Source: Arthrobacter sp. Alg241-R88
GTDB taxonomy: Bacteria > Actinomycetota > Actinomycetes > Actinomycetales > Micrococcaceae
Assembly (NCBI RefSeq): GCF_900537115.1
Contig: NZ_UNRG01000014.1
Span: forward strand, 1 to 64,000
DNA: 64,000 nucleotides
Direction of reading: 5' to 3'
Shown: positions 42,801 to 51,360 of the stretch, piece after piece
How the letters are laid out: every line of letters begins with the position of its first letter
Numbering within the stretch: the stretch's first letter is position 1
The notes under the pieces: model-generated
Database searches by the model: none
Seen by the model: only the letters and a program-made list of their open reading frames with translations
Told to the model about the DNA's origin: nothing
Translations under genes and position numbers: made by a program

Positions 42801-44401
42801 TCGCCTGTGGTGGGGAAGTAGTTGAGGACGTTGAAGGAGGCGAGCTTCAGGTTGCCTCCTACCGCGGCGGGAGCTTCAGTGCGGGTGGCACCGAACGTGG
42901 CGGGCTGTACCGTGGCCTTGTTGCCCTCCGTCAGGTGTGTCAGTGGCTGGAGCTTCCAGGCATCGTTGGCATAGCCGAGGACCACGTTGGTGGTGAACGT
43001 GACGGGGGATCCCACCCGTACCGGTTCAGTGGTGGTCAGGTAGGGCAGGACCTGCGCCTTCGTGGCCGCGTCCCTGAGGAAGTTGGTGCTGGAGCCGTCG
43101 TCGAGCTTGATGCCCCGGGCGGCATTTTCCGCCACAGTTGCCGTATGCTGGGCTGAGCCGTAGGGGGCGACGGCGGTGGGCTGGACCAGCGGAGTTGTTC
43201 CGCCGGCGAGGCCGATCTCACCGTACTGGTTCAGGGTGTAGTTGTCCGTCACCGTCAACGGGCCCTGGGGCGCCAGGAGCATGCCTTCCAGGGATTCACG
43301 GAAGGTCTCGTTGGCGGGCAGCGTGAAGGTGGTGGCCTTCACTTCGGGTGCCGGCTCTGTCAGCTTGGTGAGCCCTGCCGCTGCCGTAACGTTGAGCTGG
43401 GTCATGCCAAAATACTCGGCCACCGTGCCCGTGACCTGAACGTGGTCTCCGGCCTGGACCGAAGCCGCCGTTGCCGGGGAGTAGACAAAGATCCCGTCCG
43501 ACGCCGCGTGGTTGGTTGCCGTCAGATCCCCGCCGGTTCCCGGGGTCTGCACGTAGTAGCCGTTGAGCCCCCCGGTGGGGAAGACTGCCGTGACCTTGCC
43601 CGTGGTGGTCACCGTGGACCCGGTCAGCGGGCTTTCGGTGCCCGTGCCCTGGATTTCCGCGATGGTCCGGATTGAAGGCGTGGGCGTGGGGTCAGGGGTT
43701 GGATCTGTGGGCTCCGGATCGGGCGTCGTGGTGCCACCCGCCGCCGTCGGGGTAATGCGGGCACTGAGCGAGAAGTCTGCGGAGTTGCTGTTGCTGTCCG
43801 CGCCGGCTTCGCGGTTCAGGCTTCTGACGTCGGTGTTGGCGGACGGAGCCTGGGCTGCCTGTGCTTCGAAAGTGTTCGAGGTGCCGTAGCCGAGGAGGTC
43901 GGCCACGCCGGCAGGCTCCACCTGGGAACCGGTGCCCAGCACGACGGCGGTGCGCTGCTTTGCAAGGATGAGTGTCCCGGCGCCGCCTGCGGGGTTGATG
44001 CCGGTGGCCACCAGGTCCGCTGCCGGCAGGTCTGCTCCGGCAGCGCCACCGTTATTGCTTCCTCCCTGGATGAGGTAATGCCCCTTGGCTGGGATGGAAC
44101 CGGTCAGCGCAGCCACGCCGGTGGGGGCTGCGCTGCCTGAGGCGGAGCGGTACTGAACCGACCAGCCCTCCAGGGAAACCGGAGCGTCCGAGGAGTTGTA
44201 CAGCTCAACGAATTTGTTTTTGTAGGCAGCTCCTTCGCTGCCACCGCTGAGATAGGCCTCGTTGATCACAACGGGCGAGGTTCCCGCCGCGGCTGAGACC
44301 TCCGCGACAGGGTCGGCAGCAGCAGGAAGCGCCGCCAAAGGAGCTATGAGCCCCGCCGACAGCGCTGTCCCCAGCGCTAATTTCCAAGGTGATTGATGCA
44401 T
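39848..44401 (-). CDS. secreted ExeM/NucH-type endonuclease fused to 5'-nucleotidase
   Basis: A 1517-residue exported enzyme. Signal peptide (LALGTALSAGLIAPLAALPAAA). A lamin-tail domain follows (about residues 40-160, VVINEAYLSGG and FVELYNSSDAPVSLEGWSVQY). An OB-fold-like module is near 245-350. The endonuclease/exonuclease/phosphatase domain is about 510-850 (LASFNVLNYF, TLMEIENS, LIGDFNAY, ASDHDPVIVG). A metallophosphatase and 5'-nucleotidase occupy about 860-1370 (LGINDFHGRID, AVGNHEFD, GHTHKEYS, then VNAGGLRNELY). It would degrade extracellular DNA to nucleosides and phosphate. No LPxTG anchor is seen; the end is a short Trp/Tyr-rich segment. Confidence 0.93.
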   Translation of the reverse strand: MHQSPWKLALGTALSAGLIAPLAALPAAADPVAEVSAAAGTSPVVINEAYLSGGSEGAAYKNKFVELYNSSDAPVSLEGWSVQYRSASGSAAPTGVAALTGSIPAKGHYLIQGGSNNGGAAGADLPAADLVATGINPAGGAGTLILAKQRTAVVLGTGSQVEPAGVADLLGYGTSNTFEAQAAQAPSANTDVRSLNREAGADSNSNSADFSLSARITPTAAGGTTTPDPEPTDPTPDPTPTPSIRTIAEIQGTGTESPLTGSTVTTTGKVTAVFPTGGLNGYYVQTPGTGGDLTATNHAASDGIFVYSPATAASVQAGDHVQVTGTVAEYFGMTQLNVTAAAGLTKLTEPAPEVKATTFTLPANETFRESLEGMLLAPQGPLTVTDNYTLNQYGEIGLAGGTTPLVQPTAVAPYGSAQHTATVAENAARGIKLDDGSSTNFLRDAATKAQVLPYLTTTEPVRVGSPVTFTTNVVLGYANDAWKLQPLTHLTEGNKATVQPATFGATRTEAPAAVGGNLKLASFNVLNYFPTTGDTLAGCTFYEDRAGNPITVRGGCDARGAANAENFERQQDKIAAAITKAGADVVTLMEIENSAQFGKNRDDALAKLVDALNVQTPGIWDYVRSPANAPPLSDEDMIRTAFIYKKAVAEPVGESIIHNDTVAFATARKPLAQVFKPVGGGAGTEFIAVANHFKSKGSAATPEDTDKGQGASNLARTAQAKSLLGFTKSLQQSKGTDKVFLIGDFNAYAKEDPINVFTAEGYVNQDDKARNADGTAKHSYLFGGMVGSLDHILASPAADATVTGADIWNINSVESVALEYSRYNNNVTDYYAPDQYRASDHDPVIVGMNLASAPATVDLNFLGINDFHGRIDTNTVQFAGTIEKLRAAAAPGATAFLSAGDNIGASLFASAVAKDQPTVDVLNALELQASAVGNHEFDGGWADLRDRVVAGGANAKFPYLGANVYKKGTTEPVLPEFTVLDMNGIKVAVIGTVTQEVPSLVTPAGIADLEFGDPVDAINRAAARITSEKLADVIIVENHDGAGSGTVEGATLEEEVAAGGPFAKLVTQTSSDVDAIFTGHTHKEYSWEAPVPGDEGKTRPIVQTGNYGENVGQIQLTVDTATKEVTAYKAGNVKRTTDPAADLIAAFPRVASVDAIVKKALADAAVVGNQPVGAVTADITTAFTTDAAGVAKRDDRGSESTLGNLVADSLLDSLQPAELGGAEIGVVNAGGLRNELYYAPDGTITYAEANAVLPFVNNLWTTSLTGAQFKTLLEQQWQTNPDGTVPSRAYIQLGLSKNVNYTYDAARPAGDRITSVRVNGAALDPAKSYRVGTFSFLATGGDNFRIFTEGSNTKDSGLVDRDAWIGYLQESSPVSPDFARRSVAVTNTTAGEVKPGEAITLAVSKLDLTSLGSPVNKTLSAVFTDSAGTVTQLGSVPVEAGAANVSLPVPSGAAAGTGTLVLTAAESGTAVTVEVTVASVPVEPVCTPPTKPTKWYDVLDWIRYAAAWLQYQVCLRG

Positions 44402-44763
44402 CCGCTCTTACTTTCAGAAGGGTCTCCCCGGTAGGGGAGCCGATGGAAGGTGTCCAGGTTTTACCGACGGACAAGGGTCCGGATCCTGCTCCTGGTCAAG
44501 TGGTATCCGGCACATCACAACAGCGCTGAATGAACGCAAGGTTGATAGCGCGTGCATTCGGCAGGACGTTCCCCAGCGGAACGTCCCGCCTCACCGGCCG
44601 GCGCCCCAGTAGCCCGGTCCGGTGATGCTGTCAGCAGTGGTTGGGTTGGTGGCCGGAACCCCATGTGCCGGCCATCACAAAAGAATACCGGCCGGTAGCT
44701 TCAGGGGAAGCTCCGGCGGCAGTTCTTTTAACTTTTTTGCGACGCGTGGAACCAGGCTCCTGC
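44402..44763. other. 362-bp gap upstream of the nuclease gene
   Basis: No gene seen. It contains the perfect inverted repeat GGACGTTCC-CCAGC-GGAACGTCC at 44564-44586, and GC-rich GGCCGG repeats around 44645-44700. It should include the nuclease promoter and the end of the VOC transcript. No PHO-like box was recognised. Confidence 0.5.
44564..44586. repeat. perfect 9-bp inverted repeat, possible operator
   Basis: GGACGTTCC and GGAACGTCC separated by 5 bases, about 165 bases upstream of the nuclease start. It has no T tract, so a regulator site is favoured over a terminator. Confidence 0.55.
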
Positions 44764-45558
44764 CTACTGGTCCTGCATAGACCCGGAGGGGCTCGAAATA
44801 ACCTTGAACATGCCGCCCATGGGATCTGCCAGTTGCGCAACCCTGCCGAAGTCGCTGTCTGCCGGTCCGTCCAGGACGGAGCCTCCCATCGCCACGGTGC
44901 GCTCAACCGCGGCGTCGGTATCCTCCACGGCGAAATACACCTGCCAGTGGGACGGGACAGCGTCGGGAAGATACCCGGAAGCGTCCATGATCCCGGCCTG
45001 GGCGGTTTCCCCCGCGCCCGAGGTGGTGTAACGGAACTCGGGAGCGTCGCTCATGACACTCGTCTGCCAGGCAAAAACGTTTTCGTAGAACCTGACAGCA
45101 TTGTCATAATCCTTGGTGTGCAGTTCATGCCATGCGGGGGCGCCGGGTTCGGCCGCGATTTCAAACCCGCCCATCGCGCCGGGCTGCCAGGCACCCACGG
45201 ACGCGCCGCTGGAATCGGCAAAATAGGCCATGACTCCCTGCGCCGGGACATCCATGGGCTCCATGTAGACCTCTCCGCCGTTGGAGGACGCCGAGGCTGC
45301 CGTGGCGGCGGCGTCTTCGGTACACAGGTAGGTGGACCACATGTCCGGGAGCCCGGCCTGGTCCTCCTGCTTCTGCATAATGCCTGCCACCGTTTTCCCG
45401 TTCTTGCGGGCGGTGATGTAGCCGCCGTAGAGTTCCTGGTCACCCGCTTCGAACTGCCAGCCAAAGAGTCCGCCGTAGAACTCCCGGGCCTTGGTGGTGT
45501 CGGAGGTCATGAGGTCGATCCAGCAGGGGGAGCCGGGTTTGATATCGGGAGCGGGCAT
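44764..45558 (-). CDS. two-domain VOC-family protein
   Basis: A 264-residue protein with two tandem glyoxalase/VOC modules. The first opens PCWIDLMTSDTTKAREFYGG and closes GVMAYFADSSGASVGAWQPG. The second opens AWHELHTKDYDNAVRFYENV and closes GRVAQLADPMGGMFKVI. This pattern resembles the CFP30B/hydroxylase-like proteins of actinobacteria. Activity unknown. The ATG at 45558 gives MPAPDIKPGSPCW. Confidence 0.87.
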   Translation of the reverse strand: MPAPDIKPGSPCWIDLMTSDTTKAREFYGGLFGWQFEAGDQELYGGYITARKNGKTVAGIMQKQEDQAGLPDMWSTYLCTEDAAATAASASSNGGEVYMEPMDVPAQGVMAYFADSSGASVGAWQPGAMGGFEIAAEPGAPAWHELHTKDYDNAVRFYENVFAWQTSVMSDAPEFRYTTSGAGETAQAGIMDASGYLPDAVPSHWQVYFAVEDTDAAVERTVAMGGSVLDGPADSDFGRVAQLADPMGGMFKVISSPSGSMQDQ

Positions 45559-45707
45559 AGCGGTCTCCTGGTGAGGGGTGATCGGTTGTGTAGGAACGGA
45601 TGGATCTCCGTTCCTGGATGAACACCATGAGGCTATGCGGGGGGTCTGACACTTTCAATGGTCCGGGCCCGTCCCGGCACATTGCCGCCAGTGCCGGGAT
45701 AAACGAA

Positions 45708-45745
45708 GGACCCCTGCCGGCCAGCGTGCTGGCGGACAGGGGTCC
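45708..45745 (-). terminator. hairpin terminator of tRNA-Ser(TGA)
   Basis: GGACCCCTG / CAGGGGTCC outer stem enclosing GCCAGC/GCTGGC, just downstream of the tRNA on the minus strand and followed by TTCGTTT. Confidence 0.8.
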
Positions 45746-45751
45746 CAATCG

Positions 45752-45839
45752 CGGAAGGTAAGAGATTCGAACTCTTGGTACGGGGTTACCGCACACTAGT
45801 TTTCAAGACTAGCTCCTTCGGCCGCTCGGACAACCTTCC
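45752..45839 (-). tRNA. tRNA-Ser(TGA)
   Basis: 88-nt class II tRNA: acceptor GGAAGGT/ACCTTCC, anticodon stem CTAGT/ACTAG with loop CTTGAAA (anticodon TGA, reads UCA/UCG family), long variable arm, T-arm AGAGTTCGAATCTCT. CCA not encoded. Confidence 0.96.
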
Positions 45840-45946
45840 TCGACTAGTAGTGTTTCATAGGCACTTGCCTGCAACAAAACAGAGACCGGAAGCTGTCCGG
45901 TGCACACTGGTTGCAGCCAGTATTAAGTCAGAAACGGGAGTGTTCC

Positions 45947-46930
45947 ATGAAAGCCGTCTACATATCCGAACCGGGCGGCCCGGAAGTACTTGAGGTCCGC
46001 GAGGCGGACGCTCCGGTACCCGGACCCGGGGAGGTGCTGATCGACGTCGTCGCCGCCGGCCTGAACCGCGCGGACGTGCAGCAGCGCAGGGGTTTTTACC
46101 CGCCTCCGCCCGGCGCTTCCGAGATTCCGGGGCTGGAGGTTTCGGGCCGGATCGCAGGCTTTGGCCCCGGCGTCAGCAAGCCCTTTTCCCTTGGCGACAA
46201 GGTGGTGGCATTGCTGGCCGGCGGCGGATATGCCCAGCAGGTGGCGGTTCCGGCTGAGCAGGTCCTGCGCGTGCCCGACGGCGTGGACCTGGTCACCGCG
46301 GCGTCGCTGCCTGAGGTGGCCGCCACTGTGTACTCCAACCTGGTGATGACTGCCCAGCTCCAGGCCGGCGAAACGGTCCTGATCCACGGTGCCACCGGCG
46401 GTATCGGTACCATGGCCATCCAGCTGGCCAAGGCCCTGGGCGCCAAAGTGGCAACGACGGCCGGCACGGACGAAAAGGTGGGGACGGCAAAAGCCTTCCT
46501 CGGTGCCGATATTGCAATCAACTACGCCGAAGAGGATTTCCCTGCGAGCCTCCGCGAGCAGAATGGCGGGCGTGGCGCTGACGTGATCCTCGACGTCGTC
46601 GGTGCCAAGTACCTGGCGCAGAATGTGGATGCGCTCGCCGACTACGGACGCCTGGTGGTGATTGGCCTGCAGGGCGGCACCAAGGGGGAGCTGGACCTGG
46701 GCCAGCTGCTGAAGAAGCGGGCCGCAGTGGTGGCAACGGCGCTAAGGCCACGGCCGGTCGAAGAAAAAGGTGCCATCATGAACGCGGTCCGCGATGCCGT
46801 CTGGCCTCTGGTCAGCGACGGCAGGATCCGTCCGCTGGTGGCCAAGACCTTCCCGCTGGACCAGGTCCAGGCCGCGCATGAGTACTTTGACAGCGGCGAC
46901 CACGTGGGGAAGATTCTCCTCCTCATGTAG
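45947..46930 (+). CDS. NAD(P)H:quinone oxidoreductase (MDR, PIG3/QOR-like)
   Basis: A 327-residue zinc-free medium-chain oxidoreductase that reduces quinones with NADPH. N-terminal MKAVYISEPGGPEVLEVRE and AAGLNRADVQQRRGFYPPPPG are typical of the PIG3 subgroup. The nucleotide loop is VLIHGATGGIGTMAIQLAK. The C-terminus RIRPLVAKTFPLDQVQAAHEY is standard. I chose the ATG at 45947 because ACGGGAG lies upstream and the family starts there. Confidence 0.9.
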   Translation: MKAVYISEPGGPEVLEVREADAPVPGPGEVLIDVVAAGLNRADVQQRRGFYPPPPGASEIPGLEVSGRIAGFGPGVSKPFSLGDKVVALLAGGGYAQQVAVPAEQVLRVPDGVDLVTAASLPEVAATVYSNLVMTAQLQAGETVLIHGATGGIGTMAIQLAKALGAKVATTAGTDEKVGTAKAFLGADIAINYAEEDFPASLREQNGGRGADVILDVVGAKYLAQNVDALADYGRLVVIGLQGGTKGELDLGQLLKKRAAVVATALRPRPVEEKGAIMNAVRDAVWPLVSDGRIRPLVAKTFPLDQVQAAHEYFDSGDHVGKILLLM

Positions 46931-46947
46931 CGACCTCGGGTGGCATA

Positions 46948-46958
46948 GATACTGAGTA
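46948..46958. promoter_or_regulatory. ATACTGAGTAT palindrome, candidate PadR operator
   Basis: 11-base palindrome about 100 bases upstream of the padR-type start. ATACT/AGTAT arms resemble published PadR sites; functional assignment inferred. Confidence 0.55.
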
Positions 46959-46998
46959 TTGCTTCCGCACCCCTCCTGCGTTACGCTCCAACATACGC

Positions 46999-47031
46999 GG
47001 TATGCACGCGCCTTGGGGGAGCGTGCATACC
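46999..47031. promoter_or_regulatory. 11-bp perfect inverted repeat before the PadR gene
   Basis: GGTATGCACGC and GCGTGCATACC separated by 11 bases and ending 25 bases before the PadR start. Either a second operator or a leader hairpin. CATACGCGGTATG just upstream shares the TATG half site. Confidence 0.6.
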
Positions 47032-47056
47032 AAAGCTTTCAAGCGCAAGGAGCGCC

Positions 47057-47659
47057 ATGTCCATCCGCCACAGCCTCCTCGCCCTGCTCCAGGACCAGCC
47101 GCGCTACGGCTACCAGCTGCGGGTCGAGTTCGAAAACCGTACAGGAGCCACCTGGCCGCTGAATATCGGTCAGGTTTACACCACGCTGGACCGGCTGGAA
47201 CGCGACGGCCTCGTCTCCAAGGACGGCGACGACGGCGAGGGCCACGTGATCTACAGCATCACCGACGCCGGCAAAGCCGAGGTGGGGAACTGGTTCGCGG
47301 CCCCGGTGGAGCGGAACAACCCGCCGCGCAACGAGCTTGCCATCAAGCTGGCGCTCGCCGTCACCATCCCGGGCGTGGACGTGCAAGGCATCATCCAGGC
47401 GCAGCGGGTGGCATCCATCAGGGCTTTGCAGGACTACACCAAGGCCCGCAGGGACACCGCCACGAGCCAGCGCCCGGGAGACACTGCCTGGCTGCTGGTC
47501 ATTGATTCCCTGATCTTCCAAACGGAAGCAGAGGTCCGCTGGCTGGATCTTTGTGAAGCCAGGATGGTCCAGCAGGCGCAGTCTGCCGGGCAGGCACGCA
47601 GGACGTCCACCGGGGTCACGGAAGCCGCGGCCGCGCTACACGCGGACAACCGACGGTGA
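47057..47659 (+). CDS. PadR-family transcriptional regulator
   Basis: A 200-residue regulator. N-terminal winged helix SIRHSLLALLQDQPRYGYQL, then TWPLNIGQVYTTLDRLERDG, and a helical C-terminal dimer region with a Vir-like stretch. PadR proteins repress exporter genes until they bind the exported compound. Its stop overlaps the next start (GTGA), and two palindromes lie in its promoter, so it probably represses its own operon with the ABC/FtsX genes. Confidence 0.93.
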   Translation: MSIRHSLLALLQDQPRYGYQLRVEFENRTGATWPLNIGQVYTTLDRLERDGLVSKDGDDGEGHVIYSITDAGKAEVGNWFAAPVERNNPPRNELAIKLALAVTIPGVDVQGIIQAQRVASIRALQDYTKARRDTATSQRPGDTAWLLVIDSLIFQTEAEVRWLDLCEARMVQQAQSAGQARRTSTGVTEAAAALHADNRR

Positions 47660-48393
47660 GCGTCCAGGGGCCGCAGCAGGTCCTGGAACTTGCCGGGGTC
47701 AGCAAGACTTTCGGGGAGGGCGCGACGGCGGTTGCCGCACTTCGCGACGTTGACCTCACCATCAGTGCGGGAGAGTTCGTTGCGGTGATGGGACCGTCCG
47801 GGTCCGGCAAGTCCTCCTTGCTGGCGCTCGCCGGGGGACTGGACCGCCCGACGTCAGGCAGTGTCTTTGTTGAGTCCACACCGCTGGCGGGGTTGGGGCT
47901 GAATGACCTGGCGCGCCTCAGGCGCCGCGCCGTCGGCTACGTCTTCCAGGACTTCAACCTCGTCCCCACCCTGACGGCGGCCGAGAACGTGGCGCTGCCG
48001 CTGGAGCTGGACGGTACGGCCTCCAGGAAAGCCCATCGGCAGGCGATGGACGCGCTGCGGCAGGTGGGAATCCCCGAGCTGGCGGACCGTTTCATGGACC
48101 AGATGTCCGGAGGCCAGCAGCAGCGCGTGGCCATAGCCCGTGCCGTCGTGGGACAACGGCGCCTGATCCTTGCGGACGAGCCGACGGGAGCACTTGATTC
48201 CACTACCGGCCAAGGGGTCATGGAAGTACTGCGCTCCCGTGCGGAGGCAGGTGCCGCCGTTATGCTCGTCACCCATGAGGCCCGGCACGCGGCCTGGGCG
48301 GACCGCGTGGTGTTCCTTCGCGACGGCCGCATCGTGGACCAAGCGGCTGCACTGCAGGACCCCGCTGTTCTGCTGGCGCAGGCAGGCCTCTGA
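47656..48393 (+). CDS. ABC transporter ATP-binding protein (MacB/LolD type)
   Basis: A 245-residue ATPase with Walker A GPSGSGKSSLL, Q-loop YVFQDFNLVP, signature MSGGQQQRVAIARA, Walker B RLILADEPTGALD and switch His in LVTHEARH. This is the MacB/LolD subgroup that powers FtsX-type permeases for lipoprotein or peptide export. The GTG at 47656 overlaps the PadR stop; its own stop overlaps the permease start (TGATG). Confidence 0.95.
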   Translation: MSVQGPQQVLELAGVSKTFGEGATAVAALRDVDLTISAGEFVAVMGPSGSGKSSLLALAGGLDRPTSGSVFVESTPLAGLGLNDLARLRRRAVGYVFQDFNLVPTLTAAENVALPLELDGTASRKAHRQAMDALRQVGIPELADRFMDQMSGGQQQRVAIARAVVGQRRLILADEPTGALDSTTGQGVMEVLRSRAEAGAAVMLVTHEARHAAWADRVVFLRDGRIVDQAAALQDPAVLLAQAGL

Positions 48394-51257
48394 TGCCGCT
48401 GGACCTCGCTCCGGCCCCGGGCGGGCGCCGGGGCAGTTTCCGCGTTGCCCTGCGCATGGCCCGCCGGGACATCAACCGGCACAAAGGGCGCTCGCTGCTC
48501 ATCATCCTGCTGATCATGCTTCCGGTAGCCGGCATGACCGGGGCGGTTACTCTGTTCCAGAGCACGCAGAAAACTTCGGAAGAAATTGTCCGGTACGAAC
48601 TCGGGGGCACGCAGGCCCGGTTCAGTGCCCTGCCCGTGCCCAACGCGGATTCTGTCCAGGATCCGCTGAACGACACAATGGTTGCGCACAGCACCGGAGT
48701 CCATGATGCGGACTTCACCAGCGCGGACCCTGCGGAGCTGATCCCGCCGGGTTATGAGGTTCTGCCGCAACGCGAGTTGGACCTGACAACGGGTGTGGGT
48801 GCGGCTACGGTGTCCCTGCAGGGCTGGCTGGTTGACGCACTGCATCCCGCCTTTACGGGAAAGTACTCACTCCTTGAGGGAAGGGCTCCCCGGTCCTCGG
48901 AAGAGATCCTGGTTTCTCCCGGCTTGCTGGAACGGTTCAGTCTTGGGCTGGGCGAGCAAATCACGACGTCGGCGGGTTCTTTTGTGCCCGTCGGAACCCT
49001 CCGCGATGCCGATGCTTCGGACCGGAACTCTTTTATTTTCCTGCGTGACGGGCAGGTGCCGGATTCTGTCCTGAACCAGCAGCCCGGATCTGCGCAGGCA
49101 GTGTCCTACTACCTTGTTGGCCCGGAGCCGGTCACGTGGGCCCTTGTTCGGGCGGCCAACAGCCAGGGGGTGGGGGTGCTGTCGCGCAGCGTTGTGTTCG
49201 ATCCGCCGTCCGCCGATCAGCAGGCTATCCAGGGCGTCCCACCTCCCCAACGGGGTTCAGACTTCATGGCGCTTTATGCCACGTTCGGCCTGATCGCCGC
49301 GCTGGCGCTCCTGGAGGTTGGCCTCCTCGCAGGAGCCGCTTTCGCGGTTGGTGCCAAAAGACAGGTTCGGGAGCTGGCGCTGCTGGCGGCGTCAGGAGCC
49401 GATTCACCGACAGTCCGCTCCGTGGTGACGGCAGGGGGACTGTGGCTGGGCGGCATTGCCGTCCTGTCCGGTGCCGCATTGGGCCTCTGCTCGGCAGCAG
49501 CCGTGGTGCACTTTGTTCGCTTTATGGGTTCCCCGCGCTTTCCCGGCTTCCATCCCGACGTGCCGCTGACACTGGTCTCCATGGTCATGGGCCTGGTGTG
49601 CTGCATCCTTGCGGCGATGGCTCCGGCGAACCAGGTGGCCCGGCAGGCGGCGCTCGGCGCCCTCAAATCCGGCAGGGCCCCTGCCGGCAATGGAAAACGG
49701 ACAAGCCTGGCCGGGGCCGCGTTGCTGCTCGTGGCAGGCGGGCTTCTGGCCACGGGATGGCTGCTCGGGCAGTCAGCCGCCGATCCGGACATCAAAGCCG
49801 GGCAGCTCCCACTGGTTGCGGGGTTGTTGATTGCGGGAGCCGTCCTTGCCGTCGTCGGCTTTGTGCTCATCGTCGGCTGGACCATTGCTGTCCTGACCGC
49901 CAGAACGGACTGGTTGCCGCTGTACGTGCGGCTGGCTGCCCGCGACTCCACCAGGAACCGTGGCCGCACCATACCGGCAGTGGCCGCTGTCCTGGCCGCC
50001 GCCACCCTGGCGAGCGCTGCACTGGTCCTCTTGGCCAGTCAGCAGGCCGGGATGCGGGAGAACCATCACTGGAATGCCCTGGAGAACCAGACCTTTCTGC
50101 CGTTGTCCATCGAGCGTCCTTTCCTGGCTGACGGCAGCAGCCAGCCGCCGGTCGACGTCGAAGCAGCGGATCTTTCTTCCGCCCTAACGGGTGCCCTCGG
50201 CAGCAGCGTTGCCTGGACGAAGACCATCAGTGCGCCAGCCTATGTTCGAAACTGCGCGTTCGGGCCCGGCTCGGACTTGTCGGTGCCGGCCAGGACGGCC
50301 ACCTCCAACTGCCTGCAGTATTCGTTGGCCAAGCCCCCGGGCAACGAATGCCCCGTCACGCCGCAGGGGAGGGTTGTGAACCGTGATGACTGGCGGTGCC
50401 GGGGCTCCCTCGCCCAGTCGCCGGGATCCCAGAGTTCGATCATGATTGGTGACGCTGAGGTCATTGGGGCCGTGCTCGGGCGTGAAGCAGGTCAAGAGGC
50501 TTTGGCTGTCCTGGACGCGGGAGGCATGGTGGTGACCAACCCCGTCTTCGTCCGCGATGGGGAAACCGTGCTGCTGGCGCAGAATGTCCGCACCCAGGCC
50601 GAACACCCGGACCCCTACTTGATGCATAAAACTGTCAGCAGTACTGTACTTGCCGCCGCGGTTGTTGAGCCTGCTGAAGCCGTTCCGTACTACGGCTTCA
50701 TTTCGGAAGAGACGGCCCAACGGCTCGGTATGCAGCCTCGGCCCGCTGAGCTCCTGGTCCAGTTGAACCGGCACCCGTCCGCGGCTGAGGCAGATGCGGC
50801 ATCTGCCGCCGTTGCCGCCGTGTACCAGCAACCCAGGGCAGGGTTCTGGGTGGAGCCGGGCATTTCGCAGGAGAATCCGTGGATGACCTGGTCGATTGTT
50901 GCCGTCAGCGCACTGATCACGTTCAGTGCTGCCGGTATTACCGCCGGCTTGTCGCTTGCGGATGCCCGTCCGGATCACGCAACGCTTGCTGCAGTGGGCG
51001 CCTCACCCCGGCTGCGGAAAGGATTGGCCGGTTCGCAGGCGCTCCTTACGTCCGGTCTGGGGACGTTGCTCGGCTGTTTGGCGGGTGCTTTGCCCGCAGT
51101 TCTCATTGCCAGTGCTACCGGAATGAGCGCTTTGGTGGACGTTCCCTGGCTGCACCTGCTGGCACTCCTGGTTGCAGTTCCGCTGACCGGTGCTTTCCTC
51201 GCATGGCTCTTCACCCGGGCCCGACTGCCGGCATCGCGGCGCGCGGTGGGAATATGA
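48393..51257 (+). CDS. FtsX-like ABC permease
   Basis: A 954-residue permease with two FtsX domains. An N-terminal helix after RRDINRHKGRSLLIILLIML is followed by an extracytoplasmic domain to about residue 285. A first block of helices lies at about 285-530 and a second large outside domain at about 535-830, with Cys residues that may form disulphides. A C-terminal block (SIVAVSALITFSAAGITAG onwards) completes it. Two permease halves in one chain explain the length. It works with the ATPase directly upstream, probably exporting or sensing a peptide, lipid or antibiotic. Substrate unknown. Confidence 0.92.
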   Translation: MPLDLAPAPGGRRGSFRVALRMARRDINRHKGRSLLIILLIMLPVAGMTGAVTLFQSTQKTSEEIVRYELGGTQARFSALPVPNADSVQDPLNDTMVAHSTGVHDADFTSADPAELIPPGYEVLPQRELDLTTGVGAATVSLQGWLVDALHPAFTGKYSLLEGRAPRSSEEILVSPGLLERFSLGLGEQITTSAGSFVPVGTLRDADASDRNSFIFLRDGQVPDSVLNQQPGSAQAVSYYLVGPEPVTWALVRAANSQGVGVLSRSVVFDPPSADQQAIQGVPPPQRGSDFMALYATFGLIAALALLEVGLLAGAAFAVGAKRQVRELALLAASGADSPTVRSVVTAGGLWLGGIAVLSGAALGLCSAAAVVHFVRFMGSPRFPGFHPDVPLTLVSMVMGLVCCILAAMAPANQVARQAALGALKSGRAPAGNGKRTSLAGAALLLVAGGLLATGWLLGQSAADPDIKAGQLPLVAGLLIAGAVLAVVGFVLIVGWTIAVLTARTDWLPLYVRLAARDSTRNRGRTIPAVAAVLAAATLASAALVLLASQQAGMRENHHWNALENQTFLPLSIERPFLADGSSQPPVDVEAADLSSALTGALGSSVAWTKTISAPAYVRNCAFGPGSDLSVPARTATSNCLQYSLAKPPGNECPVTPQGRVVNRDDWRCRGSLAQSPGSQSSIMIGDAEVIGAVLGREAGQEALAVLDAGGMVVTNPVFVRDGETVLLAQNVRTQAEHPDPYLMHKTVSSTVLAAAVVEPAEAVPYYGFISEETAQRLGMQPRPAELLVQLNRHPSAAEADAASAAVAAVYQQPRAGFWVEPGISQENPWMTWSIVAVSALITFSAAGITAGLSLADARPDHATLAAVGASPRLRKGLAGSQALLTSGLGTLLGCLAGALPAVLIASATGMSALVDVPWLHLLALLVAVPLTGAFLAWLFTRARLPASRRAVGI

Positions 51258-51360
51258 GCAATTAGGTCACTAAATTGGGTCTTTTTGATTGTTCCCAACA
51301 GGCTTACCGTGGGGTTCAGGAGCCGCCCGGCCAGGGCGGCGAAACCCAGGAGGACTTTCC

